DNA from: Cheiracanthium punctorium
Lineage: Eukaryota; Arthropoda; Arachnida; Araneae; Cheiracanthiidae
Reading direction: 5' to 3'
Length of the DNA stretch: 64,000 nucleotides
NCBI GenBank assembly: GCA_038373885.1
Contig: JAWZYV010014421.1
Location: forward strand, 1-64,000
The notes under the pieces are model-generated. The model saw only the letters and a program-made list of their open reading frames with translations, ran no database searches and was not told the origin of the DNA. A program made the position numbers and the translations under genes. Position 1 is the stretch's first letter. Each line of letters begins with the position of its first letter. Below, piece after piece: positions 33,319 to 45,462 of the stretch.

Positions 33319-33355
33319 CTCAAGCCGCCCGTTTGAAAGCCCAGAGGATTTTTCT

Positions 33356-33520
33356 CAGTGCCGTATTCGAGGGGGAGGGGGCGAGGGGCCCTGGGCACCC
33401 TCAGAAAATGTAAAATAATTATAAAAATCAGCTATTTTAAAACATTTATATTAACTATTCTAAAAAAAAATTAAAATCCCTCCCCCCCTCTCCCGAAGTA
33501 TAAACCTATATGCGCCGCTG
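33356..33520. mobile_element. Probable hAT MITE, 165 bp
   Basis: The ends are CAGTGCCGTATTCGAGG and, inward on the minus strand, CAGCGGCGCATATAGG, with a G-rich left half and a C-rich right half. The flanks (ATTTTTCT and ATTTTGGT) match only partly, so confidence is moderate. Confidence 0.5.
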
Positions 33521-34079
33521 ATTTTGGTGACCGGTTTGCCAACATACCAATCTTCTAGATTGCTTTTACAGTTCATCATATTTGTATTATTTTCTAGTGT
33601 TAAAAAATACTACAAATTAAATATTGAGTGCTTAATACATTTTGTCATGTGAAATATAAAATTTGCTGAAGTGTTTATTATTTTGGTTTGTCTGTCTGTC
33701 CGTCAGTGTTCTAACTGATGTAAATACAGAGGCTGTTTACCCTTTTTTAGAGCGTTTTGAGGCCGGATATAGTTTATATGCTTAAAATATGACTATTTTT
33801 TAAATGTTCAATCCGATAGCCCTTTTTCTTGACCATAAATCTACATCGTGATTCCATGATAGATGGGCATTTATAAAAAATTCCATTGCTTTTTATTTCA
33901 CTTTCACAATTTTCTAGAATCATAGTACATTTGGGCGCTCCTGCAAAGGAACTACAAATAATAGAGGCGCTATGAAGAGCTCTGCTTTGTAATTCTTAAT
34001 AAAATATAACAATTTTGTTCCATTTGACCATTTGATTGATCGGTTTTGCAATTAAGTCAAAGCTACACTAGAGCTATCT
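33521..34079. other. Spacer
   Basis: No gene or named repeat. The tetramer-like GTCTGTCTGTCCGTC lies at about 33690-33705. Confidence 0.3.
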
Positions 34080-34266
34080 GTAAAGGGGGGTTGGTTTGTC
34101 TTGGGTGAAAAGCTTTTTAGGAGGTTCAAATGCGTATTCACGTTACATCTGGAGAAACCGCCCAAGACTCAAGACAGTTGTTCGACAGCCACACGGTAGG
34201 TCAGAACCATGGACTTATACACTTCAGTCATCTACTATGTTTAGTGTCTTATCCATTCGGCCATAG
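34080..34266 (-). repeat. tRNA-derived SINE, copy 1 (best head)
   Basis: Read on the minus strand it starts TGGCCGAATGGATAAGACAC, matching the A box of class II (Ser/Leu-type) tRNAs. It then has a weak B-box-like GGTTCTGACC and the family tail CTCCAGATGTAACGTGAATA followed by AGAACC-like sequence. Five more copies occur in this window (39125, 40575, 41690, 48735, 51235). Confidence 0.7.
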
Positions 34267-35527
34267 TCGGATTTTCTTTTGTTTGAAATAGCCGAATGTC
34301 CCTAAAATAAGCTTTAAAGAATGACTGCCCATAGAGCAAAATGTATTCATTTATTTTGAGTGCTCCTGTAAAAGCTCTATGAATTCTACATACAAGAGTT
34401 TCAATACCGTACATGGCGCAGTGCATAGGGATAACATATAGAACTTCGTAGTGGTTGATGAATATTTACGGCTGTTAGCACACGGACAGGCGGATAGAAC
34501 AGATTGACAGAACTGAAATTATAATCACTTTTCAGTTTTGTTGGAAAGCATTAAAACATATTAGAATCACTAACAATAGTTAATTTTCATTATAAAATTT
34601 CCGTAATATCTTAAGTCAACCACAAAAACTTGCGCGTGTTCAGGACTTTTTGCCTGCATTGTAATTTTATTAACATACGCAATTAAATTAGTAAAAACAA
34701 TAATGAAATAGCCAGAGATGTGCTTTCGTAACACTATAAGGATCTCCGAGGCGGGAAGGGAGGAGAAAAAAACAATTGAAAATACATAGCCATCCTGGGA
34801 TACTGCCTCCATCTAGTCGAATCGCCTGGCTGCGGGCCTGTCATTCGTAAACGATTGGTATATATAACTTTCCTCTTCGAAAATGCAAGTGCCTTTTTTT
34901 CCGGAGCTGAGCTGTACAATAGGTGTATTTTATGTTATTTAAAATTACTTATTTGTATCATGCAGTTTAACAGAACGTTATTATCACCTTCAAAAATATT
35001 CTATATTTATAACATAAATAAACCGTTTATAGATGTTTTTTTTCTTTTCTTTTTTTTTTTCTTTTGTTCTTGTTGTTAATCTCACATTCATCAAACTTCG
35101 CTAACTGAAAATTCGTTTCTAAAGGAAGTTTTAACAGTTTTCAAAGCAGGTAACTAAAGTTCGAACTTCAGTGTTATCCAAATACATTTTCACTCAAGAA
35201 GAATGCTAATGATCTATATTTACAAATAAAATAATATAAAAAAATAAATAAAGAGAAAATTAAAAGTACAAAAGATTTTGAGCTGTCAGAAAATATCTTT
35301 CATAAAATGACAGACAAATTTCACGATTAACTATTAAACTAAACTTTTATCCTTAAGTTAAAAATATATTGATTTGCCTTGGGGGGAAAATATGACATAA
35401 GTTGGTATTTACAAAAGTGTAACTTTTTATAAATGAAAGAGATGCATTTTTTCCTTAAACGAGACTTATTTCCTCTTTGCATTTTAATCAATTTAATTAT
35501 TACTTGACAGTAATGAAATCACTTACC
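34267..35527. other. Spacer with short minus-strand open frames
   Basis: TATATATAA at 34858-34866 could be a TATA box. The overlapping short frames have no recognisable domain. This may be intron of the minus-strand transcript described next. Confidence 0.3.
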
Positions 35528-35821
35528 TAGAGTTTACTTTTAACTGCAAGGTTCTTTAATCTATAATATATATAACTAAGTAGCCACACACCAGCAGGAT
35601 TCCAAACATGAAGCAGAATTAAATTAATATCTGCTCCAACGATCAGAATCCAGCTAGTAAATACTACACCATACACATGCAGTTGCGAATTTCTAAGTAG
35701 GCTAACAAGGCTATAACCTACAAAGACAATAAAGTAGACGATGCTTTCGTTCTGCCTATTGGTAGCCCTTTTGTTCAAGCAGCAAATTTATGAATTCGTC
35801 TCTGACACCGTATGTTCCTAC
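35528..35821 (-). ncRNA. Probable exon of a minus-strand transcript (non-coding or UTR)
   Basis: On the minus strand TTCTTTCATAG ends at 35822 and the strong donor GTAAGTG begins at 35527, framing a 294-base exon. None of the three frames is open across it. One frame gives VGTYGVRDEFINLLLEQKGY plus Q and a stop (35756), which could be the end of a protein with the rest as 3' UTR. Another gives 83 membrane-like residues, but only after a stop. A non-coding RNA or UTR exon fits best. Confidence 0.4.
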
Positions 35822-36735
35822 CTATGAAAGAATTTTAATAAAAAAAGATTATCTAGCTTAACTAAGCACACATTATATAATACTGAAACACAACATGCTA
35901 CATGACACTTATGTTTTAGTCCTTTAAAAATATGTTTAGAAAATAAAATTTAAGAATTCTACTATATAGCTTATCTTACAAATAATGAAGAGATGAGAAA
36001 CATACATACCATGGTACTTGAGCAGTTTTAAGAAATAGATATGTATATGTACGTACGAGTGATATACTGTATATTTAAAAAACATAAGGTGAATAAACAA
36101 TTTTAATCTTTTGAAGTTCACAAAAAATAACCAAACTAAAGGCAAACTTGCAATGATAATAAGCAATCTATAGTTATATTCAATACAAATTACATATTTA
36201 GAATTCTCAAATGAGGTCCATTCTATGAAAAAGAACACCTTGACACAGAGTTTAACAGTAACTATGCATTTAAATAATCTAGCACCCATTACAAAATTAA
36301 ATACCATTATTATAAAGAAAATACATTAAATAAAGTTTTTATTGTTGAAAAAAATCGCTTCAATTTATAAATATTGTCTTCGCTGATCAGATCGCTATTT
36401 ATAAAACATGATTAATCCATTATATAACAAGTAATCATGTAAAATGATATATAAAACATTCCAAAATACACAATAAATTCATAAATAATTTATGAAACAA
36501 AAGTAATACACATTTTGTTGTTATTTGTGTTCAACTATATTCATTATCAAGTTAAAAAACACAAAAATATAATACAACACTAGTATAGGACTAATAAATG
36601 CCTGCATTACGGGTACATAATGTTTATTTACGTTCTCAGATCGTTAGGCTTAGACGATTTCAACTATTATCAAAGAATTAATTATATTTATAGTCATTCA
36701 ATTTACTTTAAATTTATACAAGAGTTAAAACTTAC
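35822..36735 (-). other. Likely intron of the minus-strand transcript
   Basis: GTAAGT on the minus strand (forward ACTTAC, 36730-36735) begins it and the acceptor at 35822-35823 ends it. It is AT-rich and contains a hydrophobic open frame that I regard as chance. Confidence 0.35.
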
Positions 36736-36990
36736 TGCACTGTAGTTGAAAATGAGGTGAAATGCCTTATTTTTGTCGAATATTAAAGTTATCAAACAAT
36801 TAAAAAACCTTTTGGGAAATCAACAGGAAATAAGTTTGCTTGGAGTACGCAGAACCCGGCTGTAACTTATCACTTCGACAGTTTACAAGTTTTCACTGCT
36901 TTCCGAAAATCGTCTGCCGAATTTTCATTGGCTATAATCAATAGGAAGTGACGTAAAAATCATCACTCTTGTTTGTGTGACATCGACGTT
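36736..36990 (-). promoter_or_regulatory. Promoter and first exon region, minus strand
   Basis: Minus-strand reading shows ACGTCACTTCCTATTG (a CRE-like and an ETS-like site) and AGCCAATGAAAATT (a CCAAT box), then about 200 bases with no long frame, ending at a GTAAGT donor. Higher GC further upstream (37000-37080) supports a promoter. No experimental evidence is implied. Confidence 0.4.
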
Positions 36991-37084
36991 TTGGGACGAA
37001 TAAGGCTACTATAGGGACGAACTGTTTGGAATTTGCTCCGCCTTCCGCACGCTGTGGTCTGTTTTGAACGTTCGTTTGGAGGGC

Positions 37085-37400
37085 TTCCAGAATAGTGGTG
37101 TGTCGTTCCGACCGGAACGGGTCCGGAGGAACGGATCCGAGCATGGACCGGGTCCGGAGCGGATCCATCTCTAAAAATGGACCCGGTCCGGTACCGGATC
37201 CGGATCCGCTCCTTTCGGTCATTTGGATCCGGACCCGTTCGTTTCGTTCATCTGGCTCTGAAATCAGTCATTTGGGTCCGGACCCGGTCCTTTCGTTCAT
37301 CTGGTTCCGAAATCAGTCATTTCTGTCCGGATCCATTCATTTCGGTCATTCGGTTTCGAAGTCGGTCTCGGTCCTATCTGTCCGAACCCGCTTCCATTGA
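37085..37400 (+). repeat. GGATCC-rich minisatellite, left arm (49-bp unit)
   Basis: It starts CCAGAATAGTGGTGTGTCG. From 37193 the unit TTTCGTTCATCTGG...AGTCATTT...GTCCGGA repeats with exactly 49-bp spacing (37242, 37291, 37340). Because 49 is not a multiple of 3, overlapping artificial open frames appear in all frames. Confidence 0.75.
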
Positions 37401-39124
37401 TCGAGTGAAGAACATAGGCTTTCTGAGAATTACAGGGGGTGGGGGGATATAAAGAGGTACCTGTTTCACTTCCTGTGGAAAGATAGTCTTGTACTTGTTG
37501 ATGCCGGGGGACGGTTGACATTCCAAAGGAGACTGAAAGGTCATTCATTATTAGTGAGATGAGATGAGAGCTTATAGGAAGAAATCTGGGGATAAATTGC
37601 TTTTGAGAATGTCGTCATTGGATGTAGGACTGGAGAAGGAATACGATATCTCTTAATTTATTGATTTGTGAGTGGAATTCAGTGTTGTTACGGGAGGTTA
37701 TTTTATCATTTTAGTTAGTAGGGATGGAGTTTTTAATAGTTAGGATTAGATTTTCTCACAGTTTTTGGGGGTTGGCTGATCAGCTATAATTTGCCAGGTG
37801 TGGGGAAAAAACTTGGACTGAAAAAACGCGAACGGTAAGAACGCCCAAATGATTAATTTTTACTAAAAATTGGACATAAAATTCTTTGTTTTGTAATATG
37901 CATGAGGAATATATTTAATTGTGTTTTATGCCAAATTTCTTTTGTTTTGGCATAAAGGGGTAAACTTTCATGTTCAGTAGATCTGGGAGTGAGAAAGCTA
38001 TTGTTATTAGGGTTTCCGAGTTTCCTAAGCACGTAATAATATGAACCATAGGGAAAGCGTCGGGAGGGGGCACAAGGGGTCACCTACCCCCCTGTGCCCC
38101 CCTCAAAATTCATCACAAAAAATTTTTAAGTAAAAATTTGCTTGAAAATGTAAAAAAAAACTTCCCTTTTCTGCTCTTAAATCCGATATGTGCCCCCCGC
38201 AAACCTTTCCTGTACCTCTCCAAAATTTCAGTAGGTCTGGAAGCAATGATAAACTCTTCCTTACTATTATTATTTGATTTTCCTAAGCGTATAATACATA
38301 TGAATCATAGCAGCAGTTTCGGGGGGTGGTGCAGGGGGAGCTCTCCCCCCCCTAACTTCATTTCAAACTCTGTTAAACAATCTTTTAAAGCTAATGTTAT
38401 TAAGTCTTCTTAAGCATATAATACATATGAAGCATAGGCGTAGTATTGGGGGAACACAGGGGGGCACTTGTCCCCCAACTTTGTCTCAAAATCTTTTCAT
38501 TTTAAAAATTTGTTCGTCGGGTCGTATTAACCGATCCAGCTAAAAATGTAGAAGGAAACTCCATTCTTCCCCTTGACAAAATGTTGTAAAAAAAATTGTC
38601 CACTGTCAGGGTTGTTTAATTCAAACAAAATTAGTTTTTTATGCCCTTGGTTAAACAATATTTTCAATATCAAATCTGTTGTACTAGTTAAAGCTTTTGA
38701 ATAATAGGGCTTCTTTAAAACTTTTGTTTCTTTATTTTAAGCAATGCAAAATATTTTATGCAAAAAAGGCTTTATTTGGTAAATAAAGTGAATAATGTTT
38801 TCCTTTTTCATAATTAAGTAACTCTCACAGCTTTACATAAAGTTACATTGATTGTTAAAATAGATTATTGCATCCTTTTTTTAATTGTCTTTTATTCAGG
38901 TATGAAGATCAATATTTGATAATTTATCGTTCCAATTTTTTGTTTATCGTCATTCTTGAGTATTTCAGGAAGTTCTTTTTAAAGTTTATTTTGAAAGTTT
39001 CTAGTTTTATAAAAAGAAAAGGCTTTATAAGTTTATCTTATAAAGCTTAAAAAGAAAGATTTTTTTTAATAACCTTTTGCGTCATAATTAATTTTTCCTA
39101 AATTCATGGCAATTTGGTAAACTG
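37401..39124 (+). repeat. Left arm of the inverted composite repeat
   Basis: From 37820 the arm matches the reverse complement of the right arm: ATGATTAATTTTTACTAAA, TTCTTTGTTTTGTAATAT, GGTAAACTTTCA, AGGTTTCCTAAGC-type units at 38021, 38280 and 38407 (each followed by ATATGAANCATAGG and a G-run/C-run pair), TTTTCATTTTAAAAATTTGT, TTGTTTAATT, and TTATAAGTTTATCTTATAAA near 39025. Between the minisatellite and 37820 is 420 bp that the right arm lacks. Confidence 0.7.
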
Positions 39125-39275
39125 CTGAAGTGTGTAGGTTTAGAGTTCTGGGCTACCGAGCAATTGTTTACTCCAAATGTAACCCGAATACGCGTTAGAA
39201 CCCCTCAGGAAGTCCCCCGCCCAAGGCATCCCTTAATAAAGCAGACTGCCCTCGTGTAGACATCCCTTAACCATG
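39125..39275 (+). repeat. tRNA-derived SINE, copy 2
   Basis: CTGAAGTGTGTAGG, TCTGGGCTACCG, then CTCCAAATGTAACCCGAATA and CGCGTTAGAACCCCT. It forms the inner end of the left arm, as copy 6 does for the right arm. Confidence 0.6.
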
Positions 39276-39750
39276 AAACCAAAACAACTTTCATGATAAC
39301 TTTCATTGGAAGTAAAATGTTTAATATAGGGTAAAAATTATTATCACTTCCGATCCCTATTGTAGAGATATCCTAATAACACTGATCTAGGGTTTTCTTC
39401 TTTCAATATTGATCATAGACATATAGAATAAATTACAAAGTTACTTTATATTATCGAATAAAACTCTCAGGAAATCAGAGGTAATTAATTACAAAATTTT
39501 ACTTTTTATACATCCCTCTTACAAAAATACTTCAGCCTTTCCCATAAAAAGGCTCAGAGATATGTTTAATCAAAGTTGGTGAGTGGCAATACGCTATACA
39601 ATATCAATAATAGTAAAAGTATTATTATTAGAACTATTGGAACAAAGCTATTTAATTAATTAACCAATTAATTTTAGTCACAGTTATTTAAAAAAAATAT
39701 TTTACATTTTTAGAAGTGAGTTTTAAATAATTTTAAAACTTTACTTTAAA

Positions 39751-39781
<31 letters not shown>

Positions 39782-40574
39782 CTGTTTTAGCATTTAGAAA
39801 TGAAAATTTGTCAAAAACCTTGCATGTTACACTAAAATTTGATTTAAAGAGGGTCTTTTAGGGAAGTTTTTTAAAACCCTGGAGGATAGAGGGGGGCACA
39901 ACCCCCTCCCCCCATGAGGATTTTTTTCCCATACAAAATGTATATTCTTCACTCCGTTATCACACCCAGATATACATGTATGTGAGTTGCAGAGTTTGGC
40001 AGTATCGTTAATATACATGTATTTTCAAAATACATTTGTATCTTGTATTTTGTATTTTCACTTGCAAAAAACAAAGTATTTTGAGAATGTATTTTAAAAT
40101 ATATTTTCATAGTATTTTTTTTTTCAAAATACAAAAAATCCATTTTATATTCTGACATTAAATTAATCGTAACACCACAGATTGCTCAGATAGCATGTGC
40201 AAATGAAAATCATAAAATTGCTGATTTCATTCCCCCCCCCCCTCTCTTGATGTAATTTATGAGCTGCACTAGAATTACACGTAGTAGTGTCACTGAAGAA
40301 GTGTTAGGATCTCTTGTGATCTTTAAATTTAAGTAAACAGGAAAGGGAAAGAAAAGCCTTTCATACTCCTGTTTAAAACACAAACAGTATATTTGTCTAG
40401 GAATGTTTCTGGATTCCCACTGTATATGAAACCAAAAGTAGTAAAAACATTTTTAGGTAGTATTTATTAGATTCTTTAAGGGAATTTTCGAAATGTGTTC
40501 CTAAGTTCTAGAAAAATAAGGCTGCCAGTATTTCTGCAGTAGTATAATGGATTCTTGGCTGTCAGCCGTGGGGG
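39276..40574. other. AT-rich stretch with a MITE fragment
   Basis: A run of about 33 T lies at 39750-39781. Positions 39895-39995 are an inverted copy of the interior of the MITE at 58828 (CCATGAGGATTTTTTTCCCA, ACAAAATGTATATTCTTCAC). From 40015 to 40140, ATACAAAAT/ATTTTGTAT repeats resemble those at 48267-48440. No gene was seen. Confidence 0.5.
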
Positions 40575-40700
40575 GATGCCTTGGGTGGGGAACTTTTTAA
40601 GGGGTTATAAGGCGCATTCGAGTTACATATGGAGTTAAACACACTAAATTCCCGACAATTAGAGCGACAGCTTCCCGTAATGGATGGGGTGAATCAAATT
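40575..40700 (-). repeat. tRNA-derived SINE, copy 3
   Basis: On the minus strand the family tail is recognisable (AACTCCATATGTAACTCGAA, CCCCTTAAAAAGTTCCCCAC). The tRNA-like head is poorly preserved. Confidence 0.5.
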
Positions 40701-41097
40701 TCCATTCTAGATGATTTTGAAACCTTTTGCGCAAATCTTAGTTAAAAATGTTTCCAAATTTTATCTGTAGATGGAAATGAAAATGTTAAGGAGCAGTGTC
40801 AGTTATGGAAGCTGAAAACTTAGATAATATGGAAAATATTTAAATTTACGATAAATTCTAAAACTCACTGAAAGACAAAACTTGAATTTTTTTAGGTTGT
40901 GATTTAGCTGAGTATTTATATTCAAACATTCAACTGGGTCCATGGGCGTCGCAAGCTTTGGGGACAAAACTGCATTTTCCTTCACCGTATGTATTTAGAA
41001 TTACATAAATTGTATGCTTCATTTCCATAAATATAATTTAATCTACTAAATCAAATTTTATTTGTTTTCTTTTATCTCTTTTTTGAAATACATAATA
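40701..41097. other. Spacer
   Basis: AT-rich, with no recognised feature. Confidence 0.25.
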
Positions 41098-41258
41098 CCG
41101 TGTTTACTCGCGTAATAGTCGCACCCCCGTTTTGAAGTAGAAAAAATAGCTTTAGTTAGAATAACATGTTGTAAATTTTACCCTGCATAACAGTTGCACG
41201 TAGACTTTCACTCTGAAAAATTGGCAAAAAAGTGCGACTGTTACGCGAGTAAACACGG
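41098..41258. mobile_element. Tc1/mariner-type MITE, 161 bp
   Basis: The ends are CCGTGTTTACTCGCGTAATA and, inward on the minus strand, CCGTGTTTACTCGCGTAACA, flanked by TA (41096-41097 and 41259-41260). The inverted repeats extend about 28 bp with a few mismatches. There is no coding capacity. Confidence 0.85.
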
Positions 41259-41664
41259 TACTTAAGTATGTGTATTTTGTTTGTTATTAATATTTTTGTA
41301 AATTTAAATTTCAAAGCTTTTTAAAATCTCAGATGGTCATTACTACCCCCAGGTTATAATAGACCCACCTGTCCAAATATTCCGTATAAATTTATATTTG
41401 AAATAGTATAAAATATCTTCGTCATAGTGCCTTATCAACCCAATTTATGGCTTCGAGTTCTTTGTGTAATTATCGAATTAAAATAACAAAATATTTCATT
41501 GTCCGAGCCACATTACTTTAGAGTCTTGACTTACACGAGAAATGCGTTCCCAGACCTCTCGCGTAAGGGAAAATTTGGCTTTGTGAGATAGGACATTAGT
41601 AGATCCAGAAGGTGGCCTCCAAACGAGCTGTCTTAGAAGTATATATTGCGTATATTAAGTCAAA
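41259..41664. other. Spacer
   Basis: No gene. CGCGTAAGGGAAAATTTGGC near 41562 may be a decayed pogo-type repeat. Confidence 0.25.
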
Positions 41665-41850
41665 CTTGCACGATGGGTATCTGCCTAAAAAGTGTGTTTT
41701 TTTTTTTTTTTTGGGGGGGGGGGGTTTCTAACGTGTATTTCCGTTACATTTGGAGAAAACCGACCAAAACTCCAGACCATTAAATCGACAGCCGTGCGAT
41801 CAGCGGTCTACCATTTTCAGTGCCTTATCCACTCGGACATGGCAGAAACT
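41665..41850 (-). repeat. tRNA-derived SINE, copy 4
   Basis: The minus-strand head TGTCCGAGTGGATAAGGCAC is clearly tRNA Ser/Leu-like. GTAGACCGCTGATCGCACGG and the tail TCTCCAAATGTAACGGAAAT follow. A C11/A16 homopolymer block (41697-41724) sits in the tail. Confidence 0.7.
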
Positions 41851-42242
41851 ATTAGAAGATTGACTTTAAAAATTTTAAAGAACTTATAAGCATAGGCGCC
41901 GACTTCATCCCTAGTAGCAATAACCCATTGGCCGATGAGAGGCGGGTGAGTTAAATCCGTGGAGAAGGAGCAATGGCCGATCACGGCTTTTCATCCAAAA
42001 AAGGGGAAATTTCATCGGCAACTGGTACAAAATGTCCGCTCGGGGGACCATAAAGCCGATCATCGTTTCCCGATGACTCCGATGAAATAACGAAAAGAAA
42101 CCGATAAACTGTGAAAAATATATTTGTTAATAGAAAATAAACGACTGGCAGCAAAATTTTCAAAAAATGTCCGTTCTGTTTATTATGTTTTTGTTTTTTG
42201 TATGCTAAATTTCTGTTTTTCTTAAAAAAAAAAACATCCTTC

Positions 42243-42312
42243 CTCCCCCGGGCCCGAACCCTGAGCGTACTTATTACGAGATAAGCGCGCTACCCCTAGA
42301 CCATCGAATCTT
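42243..42312 (-). repeat. tRNA-like segment (pseudo-tRNA or SINE head)
   Basis: The minus-strand reading has GATGGTCTAGGGGTAGCGCG (A-box-like), an anticodon-arm-like CTTATCTCGTAATAAG and a B-box-like GGTTCGGGCCC. The T stem and acceptor stem do not pair properly, so it is not a functional tRNA. Confidence 0.45.
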
Positions 42313-42778
42313 GTCAGGTGTAAGGCAAAGTGTGAAGTAGAGGTTATTTTAGTCTCAGATTGGGACTTTGCGTGAAATTTTGACAAAGTGTTGTTCAGCT
42401 ATTATTATTAATAGTCAAATTATTCGATTGGTAAGAAATTAATTTCACTTTTTACCAATGTATGTTAAGTAGCAACAACATTCATAATTAATAATTAAAA
42501 AACAATATTGCCAATTGTATAGGAATTTTAGTGCGATTTTAACTTTCATATTTCTTGGATAACTTTTAAAAATTAACTGATTTCTCTTCTTGCTGTTTAC
42601 ATTAAAGAGGTTTCAAAAGAGTTGCTCATTGTAATGAAGTTTCAATTTTTCTTATAATGCAGCTGACGCTCAAATAGATTTTCTTTTTTTTTTTTATTAT
42701 TATTTAAATATTACAAACGATTTTTATATAATAAACACTTACATATTTTTGGTAAATATTTCTTTTCAAATTTAAATT

Positions 42779-42830
42779 TTGTGGGAGGGGGCAAGGGGGG
42801 ATACCACCCCCCCTGCCCCCTCCCAACCCC
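42779..42830. repeat. G-run/C-run hairpin
   Basis: GGGAGGGGGCAAGGGGGGAT is followed by CCCCCCCTGCCCCCTCCC, a strong inverted pair. Similar G/C hairpins mark the composite repeat units at 38070, 38330, 52060, 52410 and 52695. Confidence 0.6.
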
Positions 42831-43195
42831 AATACAATTAATTTGAAGTAAATTATGCGATTAATTCAAGAATTGTTCAAAATTTTCCTTAGATTATGCA
42901 AAGGCACATCTAAATTACGCAAATATTTATAGGAATTTGGGTAAAGTGTAAACCACTGGAGACACCTGCAAGGCCCGTTGACTACAGAGCTGCAGTTTCG
43001 GATAAAATATTGTTTTTCGGTTTCCCATCGGCGAAACTGCTCGTCTAGATCACTTCTATCCATGAATAAAAATTCATCTATTGCAGATAAACAAAAGTGC
43101 ACTTGCCGATGACTGAATTCGACGAGTCGATGAGTTAACGATGATTCGATGAACGACCGAGCAGAAAACAAGCAGTCATTGCTACTAGGGATGGG

Positions 43196-45459
43196 GCTTG
43201 AAGGGGCTTCAGTCCCCCCAATATTTTTATTCAGGGGGCTGAGCCCCTTCAAAAATTTCACTCCAACTTATTTGTGTCAAATCATATTTCTTCCTCCAAA
43301 TCGGTTAAACTTAAGAATCCTAAAAATAGAGAATGTATCGCTAGCTTCTTCTCTCTCCCACTCCGCTTTTTCTTTCACACAGATTCAGGAATTACGTTGG
43401 GCGCCTGTAATGCCGTAAGGCACTGATGTCAACCTTCTTTATCAAGAGCGCAAGCACAAACAAATGACCATCAGATAGCTAGGCAAAAAGAAACGGGTTT
43501 TTTTCCCCCCAAGAACCCTTCAGATTTTACACCGTGACACAATTGATGTTGGAATTGCTTTCTAGTAGGGAGAAGACTGCGCTTTTTTTTAGGAGGGTCG
43601 TTCTCATGTAATGTAATCTTTCTTTTTTAAATCAGTACAGCAAAAGCTTTCACTTTTATTCTATTGTGAGATACAGACTCTTCTGTAGACGTCTGACCAT
43701 AAGGGAGATTTTCCCATTGTGCAAAACTGCAAACGATTGTGACATTCCCATTTCCCAGCAGTATTAAGTTTTGATGCTGAAAATAAACCGTTTAAATGTG
43801 ACTTAAAAACAATTCAAGGCAGAAAATTGATAGTCAAATTTAAGTTTGAAGATTTTAAATCATGAAGAACCTTGTGAGATAGATGAAAAATTGATGTTTA
43901 ATACAGTTTCGGATATAGACAGTATTAATTTCTTTATACGCTTTATCAAAACTTTACTAATATCGAACGCTTAACGTTAAGAGCTAAATAAAAAATGATT
44001 TCATAAAAATCTTCGAGCAGCACAACTTCTGGATTATATTTTATAATTGCTTGCTCTTATCTTCTCTCTTTACATATAAAACTCTATCCCCCATCAAGGG
44101 CGTAATCAGAGGTGGGGGGGGGGGGCGGGCTACGCGGGCTGAGCACTACTTAGCTGTCTCCCAGCCCCCCTACGATTTTCAAAAATTTATGTTAGTTTAC
44201 ACATAAATACGAAAATTTAGAAACGAACATTTGAAAACCATGAAATCTTTAAGAAGACTCGTTGTTTTAGGCGAATTTCGCTTCATAATTGCAAGATTTC
44301 TATTCGGCTTATTATTTTGCTACTCTGGGCTGCATGTGGTGCCAGTGGCGGTTCCAGAGGGGGTCACAGTGGTCATGACCCCCCTGGGCCTAGATTTAAC
44401 CATCTCGCCAAGAAAGAAGGAAGAAAAAAAAACGAGGGCCCAAGCCGAGCTTGGACAAGGCCCAAAATTCAGAGAGGCCTTGATCATGTTCATACATATC
44501 ATATTGTGTTGCTGAAAGAGAATTCCTCTTTAGAAAACCATTAGTCTCTGACTAATTTACTTTATTTTATAACAACACTAAAGTATGCACACAATATTCT
44601 GACTATGTGCTCAGTCGTTGTTCCTTGGCAGAAAAATATGCAGCCGTTTTGTAAATATGTGCATTCATCCATATTCATCCATACATAGAGGGCAAATGAA
44701 AAGAGAGTCACAGCGAGCATGATTAAGGTAAGGGTGGATGGGGTAGTTGCATCGAACTCACAATGAAAGAAAACGATCAAAATCAAAAAATGGTTTTAGA
44801 AAAATGTGCGAATTGGGCGTGTGATACATATACTCGTATTCGACCCCCACCTCCACCCCACACTTGCAAATAGCCTCCCTCTTCAGTAAAAGCACTCTAT
44901 GGAGCACCTATGTTTGTAAATTATTATTTATGGAATATCAAACTAGCGTAACTGCTACAAAACCATAAAAATTATAGAGGAGGAAGGAGGGGGCTGTCAT
45001 GGGGAAAGAGGGACTATACCTAAACAGGGCCGGATTACCCATTAGGCTGAGTAGGCTTTCACCTGTGGACTCCTACCATTTTAGAGGCCTGCGTTAAAAT
45101 TTAGAAGGAAAAAATATAATTAAACATTATTAAAGCTATTTTAGCGTTAATATTTATACAGAATATGTATATGTAACTGAGAAAATAATTCTGATTCATT
45201 ATTGACTTCGTACACAAGAAACACTTTTTGGCATTGTACACTTCTTAATTGAAATTTGAATGAATATGTGCTAGAAAGTTTGAAGCTGACTATTTAGCTT
45301 GAATTTTTATGTGCACATTTCAGTGATACCTTGCATTAGATGGATGTATATTTTGCAAATTCAATAAGGAGAACTTTTAGCACTATGTTTACACGAACGG
45401 GCTATGGTAATCATAAGAAGGCTTATAAATAAAATACCCTTCGTACCCTAGTCATCACA
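43196..45459. other. Repeat debris without recognised genes
   Basis: Contains the ends of hAT-like elements: CAGTGGCGGTTCCAGAGGGG at 44343, CAGGGCCGGATTACCC at 45027, and a G-run element AAGGGCGTAATCAGAGGTGG near 44096. Their partner ends were not found. The short open frames here look artificial. Confidence 0.4.
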
Positions 45460-45462
45460 ATC

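Larger units (their letters stand above)
41905..43195. mobile_element. Non-autonomous element with CCGATGA subterminal repeats
   Basis: CCCTAGTAGCAAT (about 41910) faces ATTGCTACTAGGG (about 43180). Both ends are rich in CCGATGA/TCATCGG (41930-42100 and 43020-43155). There is no transposase. It encloses a tRNA-like segment and a G-run/C-run hairpin. The target duplication is not clear. Confidence 0.4.

Noticed and set aside
35527..35778. 83-codon membrane-like open frame on the minus strand
   Set aside because: It starts directly after a stop codon inside an exon with good splice sites and has no recognisable family. Hydrophobic frames are common by chance in AT-rich DNA.
35936..36307. 123-codon hydrophobic open frame on the minus strand
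   Set aside because: No conserved motif, AT-driven Phe/Ile/Tyr content, and it lies in the predicted intron.
36938..37548. Open frames on both strands around the left minisatellite
   Set aside because: Same cause: GGATCC-rich repeats read as Arg/Ser/Asp/Pro strings on both strands.
42243..42312. Functional tRNA gene
   Set aside because: A-box and B-box-like words are present, but the acceptor and T stems do not pair. Better read as a SINE head or pseudo-tRNA.
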